Shown here piece after piece: positions 50,001-61,556 of a DNA stretch of 64,000 nt (position 1 is the first letter of the stretch; each line of letters opens with the position of its first letter). A program made the position numbers and the translations under genes. Below the pieces are notes generated by a model that ran no database searches, was not told the DNA's origin, and saw only the letters and a program-made list of their open reading frames with translations. This DNA comes from Marsupella aquatica (Eukaryota > Marchantiophyta): contig OZ316896.1 in NCBI GenBank assembly GCA_973895155.1, forward strand, positions 19,468,001-19,532,000. Reading direction: 5' to 3'.

Positions 50001-53000
50001 GAATGGCCCACTTAACACCATAATCAAATGATTTCACTTTGGATTCCCCCACCCTCCCTCCCACCGTGCAGATTATTTTCCCGCCCCACCCTTGCATTGT
50101 TTAGAATCCCATGGTAAGGATGGCAGGGGAATTGCAAGGAAGTAAGGCTACCCTCTGGACTTGTCGTCAGGGCCAAATTTTGTCATAAGTATTCCAATTG
50201 TATTGAGATATTTGAGGGGAGTGGATTTAGATAACCTAGAATGGGGAAACTGGGCTATGAGGTATATTGCCTACTTAGAGAGGGGAGAACCCAGGCAGGC
50301 AAGCTATTTATATCCCGAGGCTCACAGTTTCTTCAGTATTACTGTAGCAAGTTGAGCTTTCATCAATAATTTGGAAGATAGTCAAAGATATCAGTTTCCT
50401 TTATTAATTGGCAGACAAATTGGAATTTTGTTTAATTATTTACTAGTAAAGATAATTACTGCATATAAAACTCTGCATAAACACATACTATTTGCAAAAT
50501 TCACCAGTTACATAGTTATGTAGTTTGCTGAAGCTGGAGCATTCCATTAATGGATTGAGAAATAAATCTATGTTTTTTGATGCAAAGAAAAATTTTAATT
50601 CTAAACCTTCGATCAGCAGAAGAATCAGGATCAATATTAATATAAGTTTGAGCTTAAAGGGACAAACAAATGCTGAATATTAAGCCCAGATGAACCAAGG
50701 GGTTTGTTCTGCCCATTCCCATGGACTGCTTAGAGTCATCAGTCAATTCACATTGGGAAAATAGTGTCCAATTGCTTTTGGAAGGAGGCCTCAAGTTTAC
50801 TAATTAAGGACTCCTCAAGTAGTTTTTCTAGGCACCCCTACCAACTCTAAACACCTGGAGTGGTCTTTTGGCAAACTTGCAGGCATTTATTTGCACAACT
50901 TTTGCATCTTTGTCAAAACTCAACATTTTCAAATATGTTCTCTGATGTCCCACCTACTACCTCACAAAGTATGAAACTTTTCTGAGGTCATTTGCTCCAT
51001 TTCAGACAAGTGCAAAAAGTAGTTCATGCATGACCAACCCAATTACCATTTTGGGGAATTTGTGGGCAATCATGAGGAACAACTTACCACCAGGTGAACA
51101 AAATAAGATCAGCTGCAAACAGACAGGGGCCCGTTTGATCATATTTCAGTCAAATCCATAAAAGGTCCGGGTAAAAGGTGCACACTTCTTGTTGCAGCCA
51201 TGAGTTTGTCATTCATTGCCGAAGTGTTGCCTTCCAAGAACTTTTGTCTTTCCTCTAGGCACTTTCTATGATTTTTCTTGAGTTATGCTTTTTCCTTCCT
51301 CCCTTGCTTGTGCATATTTTACTCATGAATTGCTATAATTTTCTTAGTCTAAGTCCCTTTCCACCACCCACGTGAGTCGGAGAGGGCCTGTAGTGTTTGA
51401 CAGGCCCATAGAGGAGTCGGAGGAGGAGTTTGGAGTCAGGGTGATCAAGGGGGATCGGCTGGCCACAGAGTCAGTTGTGAGGACAGGGCTGGGCAAGGGA
51501 GGCAAGAGTGGGAATTTTCAGAAAATAATCAATATTTGAAAAACCAACCCAAAAACCATTCAACAACCTGGATTTTGTGCAGTATAGTCATGAGGTAACT
51601 ACAACAATGCTTTTCCAAAGGCAAAAGCCCCAGCAAAAGCTTCTCTTTTTGGGTTTTTTTAAAAGGGGGAGGCGTAGAGACCAAACAATGTTAGGTAAGG
51701 AGACAAAGGCCACCCAAGAAAAAAGAACAGAAAGGACCCTAGGCACAGAGGCCGCACACACGTGGCCAAAAAATCTATATAACGGCCACACTGATACACT
51801 CTTCACTATAATGTGGGTACTACTGTCTATTTAACACTTCTGCAATGACAACCTGAAACTGTTTGTGTGCTGTTTTTGTGCTAACAACACTTCCAAAATG
51901 ACAACCTGACATGGTGTGTGTGCTAACTGTAGGGTCTCAAAGCTTCAAAGTAAGTTGCAGGCAGGGTTGCGGGTGATGGTTTTTGACCATATAAGGGCCA
52001 TAAACAAATGGCCATTAATATCCTGTTCACAGGGTATGTAACTAGGAGCTTTTTCTGTTCGGATCTGAACTACTAAGTTAAATTAGGTCCATCAAATCTT
52101 GAGTTTTGAGATCCTCGAGTAACACTTTTGCAATGATAACCCAAAAACTTTGACACAAACACAATGAGGATTGTGTTGCCAATGGGCTTGCTTGTGTAGT
52201 GTAATTAGTTCAAAGACCCATGATTGCTTATGTAAGTTTCAAGATTGTTAGAGTAGATATATGAGAAGTAAGTTGCATATACTGGAATAGGCCCGGGAAT
52301 AGGTTTGTATATGAAGATGAGACTGAGGAAAAAAGGGAGGAAAAAAAGGGTAAACTTATCATGGTAAGAGTACAACCAACACTGTCTTTCCCTTGATTTT
52401 CTACTCCTATGCCTATATAGTCCATCTAACATTCATTTCCATAAAATTCATATAAATTTTACAGTAGCCGAAGGGTTTTTGATGTTCTTTGTATTCCTTT
52501 GTCCATAGTAGCCAAAGGATTTCTTATGTTCCGGCTTTGTCCATGGTAGCCAAAGGGTTTCCGATGCTCCCTTCATATTCTTTTGTCCATAGTAGCCCAA
52601 TAAGTTTTTATGTTCACTTGGTATTCCTTTGTCCATGGTAGTCAATGGGTTTCTCATGTTATGTAAATGTTAGAGTAGTTGAATAGTTTCTTTTTATCCA
52701 AGGTTGTTTCAAAATATTGTCAGTTAAATTAAAAATTCATATAATTTACTGAAAAACACTAATATATTAATCACAACCCCCATCCAAGGGTTATTTAGCA
52801 TTTGCCAAGTTAATTCTTTCTTTATCTAAAGTCTAACTTCTCAGTTTTCTATTGTTTGTATAAACCCTTTTTTCTTTACCTTGACTCGATCAGACACAAA
52901 TGATCAAGTTTGGTTTTCTTTTATACCAAACCTTCTTTTGTGATCAATACTGCTCATTTGCTACACGCAGTTCCAGGTGGCTGCATGCACTTCAAAGGGA

Positions 53001-53412
53001 GTAGATATTTTCTCAATATTGTCAACACTGAGGAGACTTTAGCAAAGTACTGCCTATTGACTACTCTACTCCTTCGTTATTATGGGAATAACATGACTCC
53101 GCGCCGAGGTGTCACGCATGTTGCTTTCTTTCGTCGTATGTTGGAACAGAACTCTAGGCGTGAAATATATTGAAGGAAATCATAAATTACTGATTGATGT
53201 TCTGCACAGTACACTGCAGGTGTCGTAGGTATGGTACGTGTAAGCCGAATTGGGGTAATTATGTGTAGTCTGAGCTTCGAGACTGCGTCCAATCTTCAAG
53301 TTGGAACTTAGAGCTGTCGGGGTTGCGGGTAAGCAATCACAGTTTGCAAGGTGATCAGGTGATCAGGTGACCGTGACCAACACCTTCTATGTAGGCTGGA
53401 TTTCAATCTTTT
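47074..53412. other. 7-kb spacer between the two divergent ZNFX1-type copies
   Basis: Similarity between the copies reaches only about 45 bp upstream of each start codon (tagatag, then ttgtaaatgctatagct), so the promoters are not alike. Plus-strand frames at 47352-47669 and 47840-48133 are unrecognised. A weak family A copy lies near 49143-49200, with gcataaaa-rich sequence around 49430-49530. The rest is AT-rich with short overlapping frames, and I see no gene. Confidence 0.5.
52460..52660. repeat. Imperfect tandem repeat of about 43 bp, five copies
   Basis: The core tttgtccatggtagccaaag, followed by a ggtttctNatgtt segment, recurs at about 52465, 52508, 52547, 52591 and 52638. Spacing varies from 39 to 47 bp. 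Confidence 0.8.
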
Positions 53413-54000
53413 GTTGTGTATTTCCTGCATCAGCGCTGGATATCTATGTCTAAGCGCCTGTGAACCTTCGTCGTGAATTTTCCTGCATCAGCGTTGGATC
53501 TCTATGTCAATGCTTCTCTGAACCCTTGTTGGGTACTTTCGTGCATCAGCGTTGGATCTCTATGGCAAAAGCGTCTGTGAACCCTTGTTGTGTATTTTCT
53601 AGCATCAGCTTTGGATCTCTATGTCAAAGCGCCTGTGAACCTTTGTTGTGAATTTTCCTGCATGAGCGTTGGATCTCTATGTCAATGCGTCTGTGAACCC
53701 TTGTTCGGTAATTTCGCGCATCAGCGTTGGATCTAGAGCTATGGCAAACCGTCTGTGACCCCTTGTTGTGTATTTTCTAGCATCAGCGTTGGATCTCTAT
53801 GTCAAATCGTCTGTGAGCGTTTGTTGTGTATTTTCCTGCATCAGCGTTGGACGTCTATGTCAAATTAAGCGTCTGTGAACGTTTGTTGTGTATTTCCTGC
53901 ATCAGCGTTGGATCTCTATGTCAAAGCGTTTGTGAACCCTTGTTGTGTATTTTCCTGCATTAGCGTTGGATCTCTATGTCAAAGCGTCTGTGAATCTTCA
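53413..54000. repeat. 58-bp minisatellite, ten units, ending 77 bp before the ZNFX1-type start codon
   Basis: The consensus unit contains catcagcgttggatctctat, gtcaaagcgtctgtgaaccc and ttgttgtgtattttcctg. Ten units run without interruption and most are 57-62 bp long. Some units keep alternative variants (gaattttcctgc, tattttctagc, ggtaNtttcgNgc) in a mixed order, which suggests past unequal exchange. No equivalent array lies in front of the minus-strand paralogue. It probably covers the promoter or 5' UTR of the downstream gene. Confidence 0.92.
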
Positions 54001-54076
54001 TGGCAATTCGGGACACTTAGGTCTTGCCATTAGATAGCGTAGTTGTAAATGCTATAGCTAAGTGGCGTCTGCAGCG

Positions 54077-57000
54077 ATGGATAAGGATAATTTCATGCGA
54101 GTGAAGCTTACTTTTGGAGCGAAATGCAAACTAGCGAAGTTGCAGAAGGCAGTCGATACGAGTGTCTCGTCAATGAAGAATTTGAGGAAGCTCATCTTCA
54201 AACACTTTCCGGAGATTGAAGAAATGGTGGACCGTCCCCCAAGGACAATAGGTGTATTTTCACCGACCCACCTGTTGACAATTAAGTGCAAAGATACCGT
54301 GGGAGACTATATTACCCTGGAAAGTGACGACGATCTGGATGCCATGGAATTATTGCAGTATAGCAATGTTGATTTCTGCATCGAAGTCATTCCGATACCT
54401 TCCGATCGGTCACCGGGGTTTTCTTCAAGTCGTCGGTCGATACCTTCCGATCGGTCACCGGGGTTTTCTTCAAGTCGTCGGTCCGACGAAGCACCTTTTC
54501 GCAACAAGAGTATGACTTATTCCCGAAAACTCCAATCCAATGTTTCCAGACACGGTGAGGCTTCTCGATCTGCCCATGATCCGGGCCCCTCAAATTCTCA
54601 TCCTGAAACGACCAATTCTGCCGCTGTCGACGTCCAACAACCGGTCAGAGGATCTGGATCAGAGGATAGATGGTACAGGACTTCAAGTGTTGGCCATCCA
54701 AGTCGTCCAGCTGGATTATGGCAGGAAGGGGACTACAATTACTGGCTCAACCATCAGGTTGGATTAGACTCTGCAACCAACATTGCGGACCTGAGTGGAG
54801 AGAACGGTTATCCGATGCTCTCTAAGTTCGTCAATCGAACCAATCTGCCCCACAAGACGATAGCTCTCTTCGTGAAGCTTCTGGCTCGGGAGGAAATCAG
54901 AACAAGCTTGCTACGGCAGCAGACCAACAAAATCTACGGAGCTCTGACCGGGACGCCTTTCTTGCTCCAGCTGAATGATCATGTTGCATCTCACCTAGGG
55001 ATGCTCCCAAGCCTCAAGCCGCAAGACGTAAGGCCGTATCTGGCATTGACAGAGGAGGTGCAGTCGCGCACAATGGAAGGATGGAAAGAAGTTCCATTGA
55101 ATGGACTGAAACTTGTCGTCTTGGAGTTGGAGGAAAGCACCGCCAAGGATGATCTCGTGGCATTTGTCACTCGCCTGACCGATCAGTATGAAGGGCTACA
55201 AAGATTGTGCTCTCTCACTCCAGCAAAGCAAGAACAATTTCAGGTGTGTATGCACTGCATCCCGCAACCCCCATATTTTAGCAGATGGATAGAAAGAATG
55301 GTTAAGCAGTAGGGTGCTCGAATGCATTCAACCTGAGCCAGTATCATCTGCGTAAATCTTTGACCGTATGAATGGATAGAGCTTGGTACGTACTTAGATG
55401 TGCTACAGTATATCACCAGAACTAATTGAACATGGGCGCCAAATAATGTGAAGAGATATAACTGGTCCGCTTATGTTTGCAGGGGCAAAACTTTCGAACA
55501 ATATCAATCGTGCCGGGTAAAGAAGAACTTGTAGAAGTCCAAAGCAAGCAGAAACTCCCCGTGATCGGCATCAGGATTCAATACTCCAGAGTCACTGATT
55601 ACCTAGAAACTCATTTTCGGCTTCTGAGGGAAGATTGTATTGACCCCCTCCGACAAGGAATCAAGAGATATCGTAGCGGTCACAACAATACAGCAGGCAA
55701 TGGTCAGAATTCCGACCGTAATGCTATCCTGGATTTGAGAATCTATCTAGGAGTGAAGCTTGCTGCAATTCAATGTGGCGATGAGGGAGTGGAATACGTT
55801 GTATCTTTCCACCTTCCTACAAGTGAGAGGACCGCTGAGAATTGGGAGTCGTCCAAAAGGTTGATGTTTGGCGCTCTTCTGTGCATTTCGTCCGACCAGT
55901 TCCAAACATTTTTCATAGGAGTTGTGGCTCGCAGAGATGCGAAGGAACTAGCAAAAGGACTGGTCGGTATTCGTATCATTGGGGATAGTGATGCCAAATT
56001 CATAGGAGGACTCGAGAAGGAACGGGCTGCAAGCAAGGCATATGTTATGGTAGAGTCAACTGCTTCGTATTTCGAAGCATACCACCATGTGCTGAAGACA
56101 TTGCAAGGACAGGAGATGGAGAATATCCCATTCACCCCACATCTGCTTCACCTGGAGCCCAGGGTGAGCCCACCATCCTACTTGCAGCGGAGACAGGGTG
56201 GCGACGAGTACGATTTCAGCTGTGCGTTTTCAGACATTCACGAAAAGCTTGGTAAGACATGCTTTCGAATTACGCAGTCTGAGTGGCCCAGGGGCTGGAC
56301 AGAGTCTCTGGATAGGGCTCAACAGGATGCTTTGAAACAGGGGTTGACAAAGGAGTTGGCCATCATTCAAGGGCCTCCTGGGACAGGTAAAACTTTTCTG
56401 GGGCTCATCCTCGTCAAGATCTTGCTCGCCAATCTAAAACAGAGCCCAGGTCGACCAGTCCGGACACGGGATTTGCCGGACGAAGAAGCAAGGGACTTGA
56501 CTGGTCCGATTCTGATCATTTGCTACACCAATCACGCTCTTGACCAATTTCTGGAGGGCATCTACAGAGATGGAGAGGAAAATTTAATCCGCATTGGCGG
56601 ACGAGGCAAGAGCATGGTATTGAGGGAAAATACTTTGCAGACCCGACTTAGAGAGCAAAGAGATCATCGTGAAGTAGACAGAAACCACCACCGTCTCGCT
56701 GGAAGGGAAAGATGTAACAAAGACGTACTGAATTTCAAGATCGAAGAATGCACTAACGCCATGAGGGTCCAAGTCGTCACGAACGATATGCTTGAAGGAA
56801 TTGCGACTTGGGAGCAGAGGCAGAGTTTGTTCGGGATAGATCAACGGCTCAAAAGGCCATCCACGCAAACTGTCATAGTATGGCTGACTGAGACCGATCC
56901 ATACCTGGCTCAGCATTTTCTAACTATCGATCAAGAGAATGATAAGTCAGAAAATGGTGAGCCAAGGAACAATGAGTCAACTGCTACGAGACTGCCTGCT

Positions 57001-60000
57001 GACAAGCCGTCGAGGGCCCTGATGAGGGTCCTGCAGAACTCAGACCCTCATGAAGACAGAGACTGGACGCAAGTACGGAGAAAGAGACTTCCAGGTCCCT
57101 GGGGAGGTGCCTCACGTGAAGGTGCTGATGTTCCTGTTCATGAATTAGACCTCATGGAGCAAGGCGAGGATCCTGATGGTGGAATTGCTCAGAGGGGTGA
57201 CATTGCAGAAGCAGGGGGGCCAATAGCATGCAATAACCCCAATCAAGTTGCTCAACTTGAAGATGGAGGTCCCATCGAAGACTCTCTTCGTTTTGCTCCA
57301 GATGTATGGCAATTGACTCTCTGGCAACGAAATATGTTGCACGAGCATTGGCTGGAAGAGAAAAGGAAAATCCACCGAGAGGAGTTGAGGACGCTGACCG
57401 AACAATACGAGGAGGCTTGCAAGGGCGTCAAGGAAGTAGAAAATGAGATCAAACTTTCCGTGCTGCGGAAGGCGAAGGTCGTTGGCATGACTACAACAGC
57501 CGGGGCCAAACACCACGACGTATTGAAGTCCTTGAAGCCAGAGGTTGTCATTGTAGAGGAAGCAGCAGAAGTTCTCGAGGGTCACATCTTGGCTTGCCTC
57601 AGTCCTTCTGTTAAGCACCTGATTTTGATTGGTGACCACATGCAGCTAAGGCCATCAGTGGCAGTCTACGAGCTAGCCATAAGGAACAAACTAGACGTAT
57701 CTATGTTCGAACGTCTCGTCAGGAGTGGTGTGGAGCATGTCACCCTGCAAGAGCAACGCAGAATGAGGCCCAATATCTCAAAATTAGTGAGAGGTCTCTA
57801 CCCCGGATCGAGAGATCACGATTCAGTAGCTCTGTACGGAGATGTATCAGGAATGAAGTCGAATGTCTTCTTCTTTGATCATAAAGCAGAGGAAGAATAC
57901 AGGCGTAATGCCGGCGGAAGCAAGGTGAATTCTGAAGAGGCTATGCTTGTTGTGGAGCTCTGTTTGTACCTTTTGAATCAAGGCTGCTATAAACCGGAGA
58001 ACATTGCCATACTTTCCATGTACACGGGTCAGTTGCAAGAGGTAAACAGACTTCTTGCCCCAAGGATTCACAGCAGGATTTCTATTAAGGCACTCGCAGC
58101 TCAGTCGTGCCAAGATTCAGGAGCAAAAGATAGTAACCTTCTTCCTCGTGTCAGCAGCGTGGATGACTATCAAGGTGAAGAGAGCGACATTATAATCTTG
58201 TCACTAGTGCGGAGCAATTCTATTGTCACCAAGGCAGGAGTGGGGAAGATAGGATTTTTGAATATTTCCAATAGAATATGTGTGGCCTTAACGAGGGCCA
58301 GAAAGGACTTATTCATCTTTGGGAACGCCGATCTCCTAGCCGAGAAAAGCACATTATGGAAAGACGTAACAACAAGCATGCGGAACAGTGGAGAGCTTGG
58401 CTCACAATTGGAATTGTACTGTCAAAACCATCCTGACACTGTAACCAGGATTACAACAGCGAAGGATTTCAAGCAGGTCGAAGATGGAGGTTGCACTTTA
58501 CCTTGTGACTTTCAATTCCCTTGTGGGCATGCCTGTCCCAGGCGTTGCCATCCCGCATCCCACGATCGGATCTTATGTCTCAAGCCTTGCTTAAGACAGC
58601 ACGATAGATGTTGTCACTCGTGCAATCTTCGATGCCATGGATCTAAAGAGTGCCCTCCTTGTAAAGTTGTTGTCACGAAGAATATGCCGCACTGCGAACA
58701 TGAGCAAGGAATGGAGTGCTCGAAAGATCCCACTAAAGAAGTATGCAAGAGTGTCTGTGGAAAGAATCTGGAATGCGGCCACCCGTGTAGAAGCTTGTGC
58801 GGAAGGCCATGCACGACATCTTGTGCAGAGAAAATAATGAAAACGCTGCCATGTGGGCATTCCGCCAGGATGGCATGTCACCAAGACCCAGGGACCTTCT
58901 CCTGTGGCGAACCATGTCAAGCACTTCTCTCAGACTGCCAACACCGATGTCAAGGGACTTGCGGGACCTGTAAACAAGGGGAAGTTCACATCCCGTGTCA
59001 GCAAAAATGTGGTCGTACCCTTCCATGTGGTCATCCTTGCGAAGCTGGGTGCTCTCTGAGCTGCCCTCCATGTCGTAAGAGATGTCAAAAGAAGTGTTTG
59101 CATAGCAGATGCTCGGAATCATGTGGAAATTTATGTACACCTTGCCAGGAACCATGCTCGTGGCAGTGTGAGCATCACAAGTGCGAGAAAAGGTGTCATG
59201 AGATTTGCACGAGACCTCGATGCGACCTTGCGTGTCCTAAGCTGATTCCCAAGTGCGGTCATCGTTGTATAGGCCTGTGTGGCGAACCGTGTCCCAAGAA
59301 ATGCCGAGTTTGTCACCCTCAGACTCTCGACATCATAATGAGAATGAGTCTGGAAGAATACGAGGAATCTGATAGGTTTGTTCAACTTCAAGACTGTGGT
59401 CACATTTTCGAAGTTAGCGGCCTTGACACTTGGATGGACTCCAATGAAACAACTCAGGTCGACGGGTCTGTAGCTATCAAATTGAAGGAATGGTACGTGA
59501 AATTTGCTTTGACTCGATATTTATAACTAATAATTGTGTCTAATTTACATCAGTAGGTGCATGACTTCCTCGCTTAGAACTCCATTGATTCTTCCAAAAA
59601 CAATCTTTGTCGATTGTTGAAGCTGAACATAAACCTCACTCGCTCCTGAGTATTTTTGCACCTCACAGACCAATAGATCTCCTTCGAGTTCATGTGGACC
59701 GTCAGTTGTCTCCATGATCATCTTTGTAAAGTATGTTCAATGACATCCTGGCAAATTATTTTGCAGTCCCGAGTGCAGAACTTTAGTATGGAGAACGCAC
59801 AGGTATTCCAATGTGGTCAAAAGGAAGCATTCACAAGTGGAGGCCGTGAAGGAGAAGATGCTTGGACACGAGCTTTTAAAGGAAGGGCATGCTTTGTTGA
59901 GATATGGAGATCACATGGGTGCAATACATGCCTTCCATCAAGCATTGCAGCGGAACCCGGACTTGATGGAGGCTCATTTCGGAATTGGTAGTGCTTTCTT

Positions 60001-60550
60001 GGCGAGACGTGCATATCACAACGCAATCACACACCTCAGTCTCATAGTTGAGCAAAGCTCGTTCGCAGCGCCGCTAGCAAAGCAGATCGAAACTGCTCAG
60101 CGACACTGCAATGCTTCTGGCTTCCTTGACAAGCACTATCGTAGATCGACACGAAGAGCCGGGGATTGTATCGCAATTCGAGCGGTGGTGCAGTGGGCGT
60201 CGGCTGTCACGCAAAGGAAAGAGTTCACCAGCGCGGTAGAGCTCTGCAATGCAGTATTAGAAAGAGATCCTGAGAATGAAATGGCAAAAGAGATCAGAGA
60301 GAACGCACAGCAAGGACAGGTGCTGCAGGTAGTGGTGCAAGCCATGGCAGGGGACGTAGGAGGGCGAGGGCATTGGTATACTTGTCCCAATGGTCACTTC
60401 TACACCATTGGGGAATGTGGAGGAGCCATGCAGAGTTCAAATTGCCCTGACTGCAAAGCTGTCGTAGGAGGGGGACAGCATCGACTCGCAGCAGGCAACA
60501 GGCACTCAGACATTGATGGATCTGCGAATGCTGCATGGCCTGGGAATTGA
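54077..60550 (+). CDS. ZNFX1-like: PB1 - ZNFX1-type SF1 helicase - NFX1 zinc fingers - TPR - RZ zinc finger protein, three exons
   Basis: Exons 54077-55243, 55483-59492 and 59767-60550 join in frame (5961 nt, 1986 residues); donors are CAG|gtgtgt and GAATG|gtacgt, acceptors tttgcag|GGG and tttgcag|TCCC. The second junction restores a Cys-Pro-x-Cys pair that the family has at this place. Domains: PB1 (about 5-105) with both the basic beta-strand Lys and the acidic GDYITLESDDDL segment, so head-to-tail assembly is possible; a former CCCH finger (about 147-167) in which all three Cys are Ser; the ZNFX1 region with YLETHFRLLRED (from about 428); Walker A GPPGTGKT (about 686); VEEAAE (about 1080); GDHMQLRP (about 1106); DDYQGEESDII (about 1282); VALTRAR (about 1323); about nine NFX1-type Cys/His fingers (about 1397-1665); TPR-like helices (about 1747-1860); and an RZ finger with CPNGHFYTIGECGG and CPDC (about 1930-1962). 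Animal ZNFX1 binds RNA in antiviral signalling, and nematode ZNFX-1 acts in small-RNA inheritance; the RZ finger is linked to ubiquitin ligase activity. The role here is inferred. Confidence 0.9.
54395..54484 (+). repeat. In-frame 45-bp tandem duplication within the coding region
   Basis: Two identical 45-bp units (starting 54395 and 54440) encode the 15-residue segment IPSDRSPGFSSSRRS twice, in the linker between PB1 and the eroded CCCH finger. The minus-strand paralogue has one related copy (SNRSPRIST). Confidence 0.95.
55244..55482 (+). other. Intron 1 of the complete ZNFX1-type gene
   Basis: A 239-bp GT-AG intron, phase 0. The 3' end (ataactggtc, then gcttatgttt and gcag) matches that of the paralogue's intron, confirming that intron 1 predates the duplication. 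Confidence 0.85.
59493..59766 (+). other. Intron 2 of the complete ZNFX1-type gene
   Basis: A 274-bp GT-AG intron that splits a Cys codon (TG|T). The reading frame runs 11 codons into the intron before a stop, and exon 3 has no suitable start of its own at the right place, so splicing is needed to reach the TPR and RZ parts. The paralogue lacks this intron because its deletion spans it. Confidence 0.82.
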
Positions 60551-61556
60551 GCAAACAGTTTGACGATCTTTGTCTTGTCATAAACGGTCGTTGTATGTGT
60601 TTCTGAGTGGGTATACCTCGATGGACAAACTGCACATCAAGCATGATCAATCTTGCTTGTAAATGTACTTCAATATTTACAGACAAGTGTGAGAGGGGCA
60701 GCGTTTGACCTTCGTTTTGGAGTTCGAATTATGTATTGAATTTCTTGAATCTACAAATGCTATAAAGTCCTCGCTTTAAACTTTATTCGTGATCCAGTAC
60801 TGTAACGGCAAGGCTCATGGTGTGCTGGAGCCCTGGACGTCTATCCATACGGATTAACTTCTAATTGGTTTTCCCAGACCCGACCTATGAGTATATATTC
60901 TGCTTGAATCGTTCGGCAACAGCCTTTCTGAAGTCTACATATGATTGGAATGTATTCTCATCCGGTGGATACTGACCCATGAATAAAACGTCGTCGCTGG
61001 ATTGCTTTACATGAGATTTGCGTTGATACTCTATTGCTGCGGGGTGAGCCAGGCTCGTGTTGTTCCACAGAATTATTGGGAAGAGATCGAGGTCATCATG
61101 ATTTCACACCTCAGAATCAGCGACGACAATTCCACATTCCAATATTCCAAATAGCCACTTTGATACACCCTAATGTGCTTCTCCTCAAGTTTATCTTCCC
61201 ACGGCAGGATTTTGTTCGTGCAAGCCAGCGGAACGTTCTAATTTCAGCTCACTTCTTTTAGTTCCTCTTTCTTGGTTTTTAGTGTTTCCTTTTGCTCACT
61301 TTTTTTGCCTTTGGTTTTGTCCACTTGGGACCTCTCTTGTTTATTCTTTTGTACTCTATTTGGCCTTTTTTGTAAAAAATATGTGTATATTCTTCTTATA
61401 ATAATTTTTTAACTTGATAGAAAATATCGATTGCACGGAAATATCAATTTAGACTCGATAAGCTAAGTAACGAGTGTCTAAGTACTATGCGTCCGAAATC
61501 CAGGACACTGCTCATCTTTGATAAGATTTAACTGGCATTCCAAAATCAGGTTGCAT
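60551..61556. other. Downstream of the ZNFX1-type gene, no gene seen
   Basis: An AATAAA at 60982-60987 could be a polyadenylation signal, but it lies more than 400 bp beyond the stop codon. Nothing else is recognised. Confidence 0.4.

Noticed and set aside
53460-53651. A small protein encoded by the 58-bp minisatellite.
   Set aside because: The 58-bp period is not a multiple of three, so the frame shifts from unit to unit; the open stretch is accidental.
55477-59526. The helicase-finger frame as a separate gene starting at 55477.
   Set aside because: The codon at 55477 is TTG and lies in the intron just before a good acceptor; joining to exon 1 is in phase and matches the paralogue's structure.
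59692-59991. A 99-codon frame overlapping exon 3 in another register.
   Set aside because: It is the out-of-frame shadow of the TPR exon; the true frame shows TPR and RZ similarity. It is useful only because the paralogue's deletion tail uses this register.
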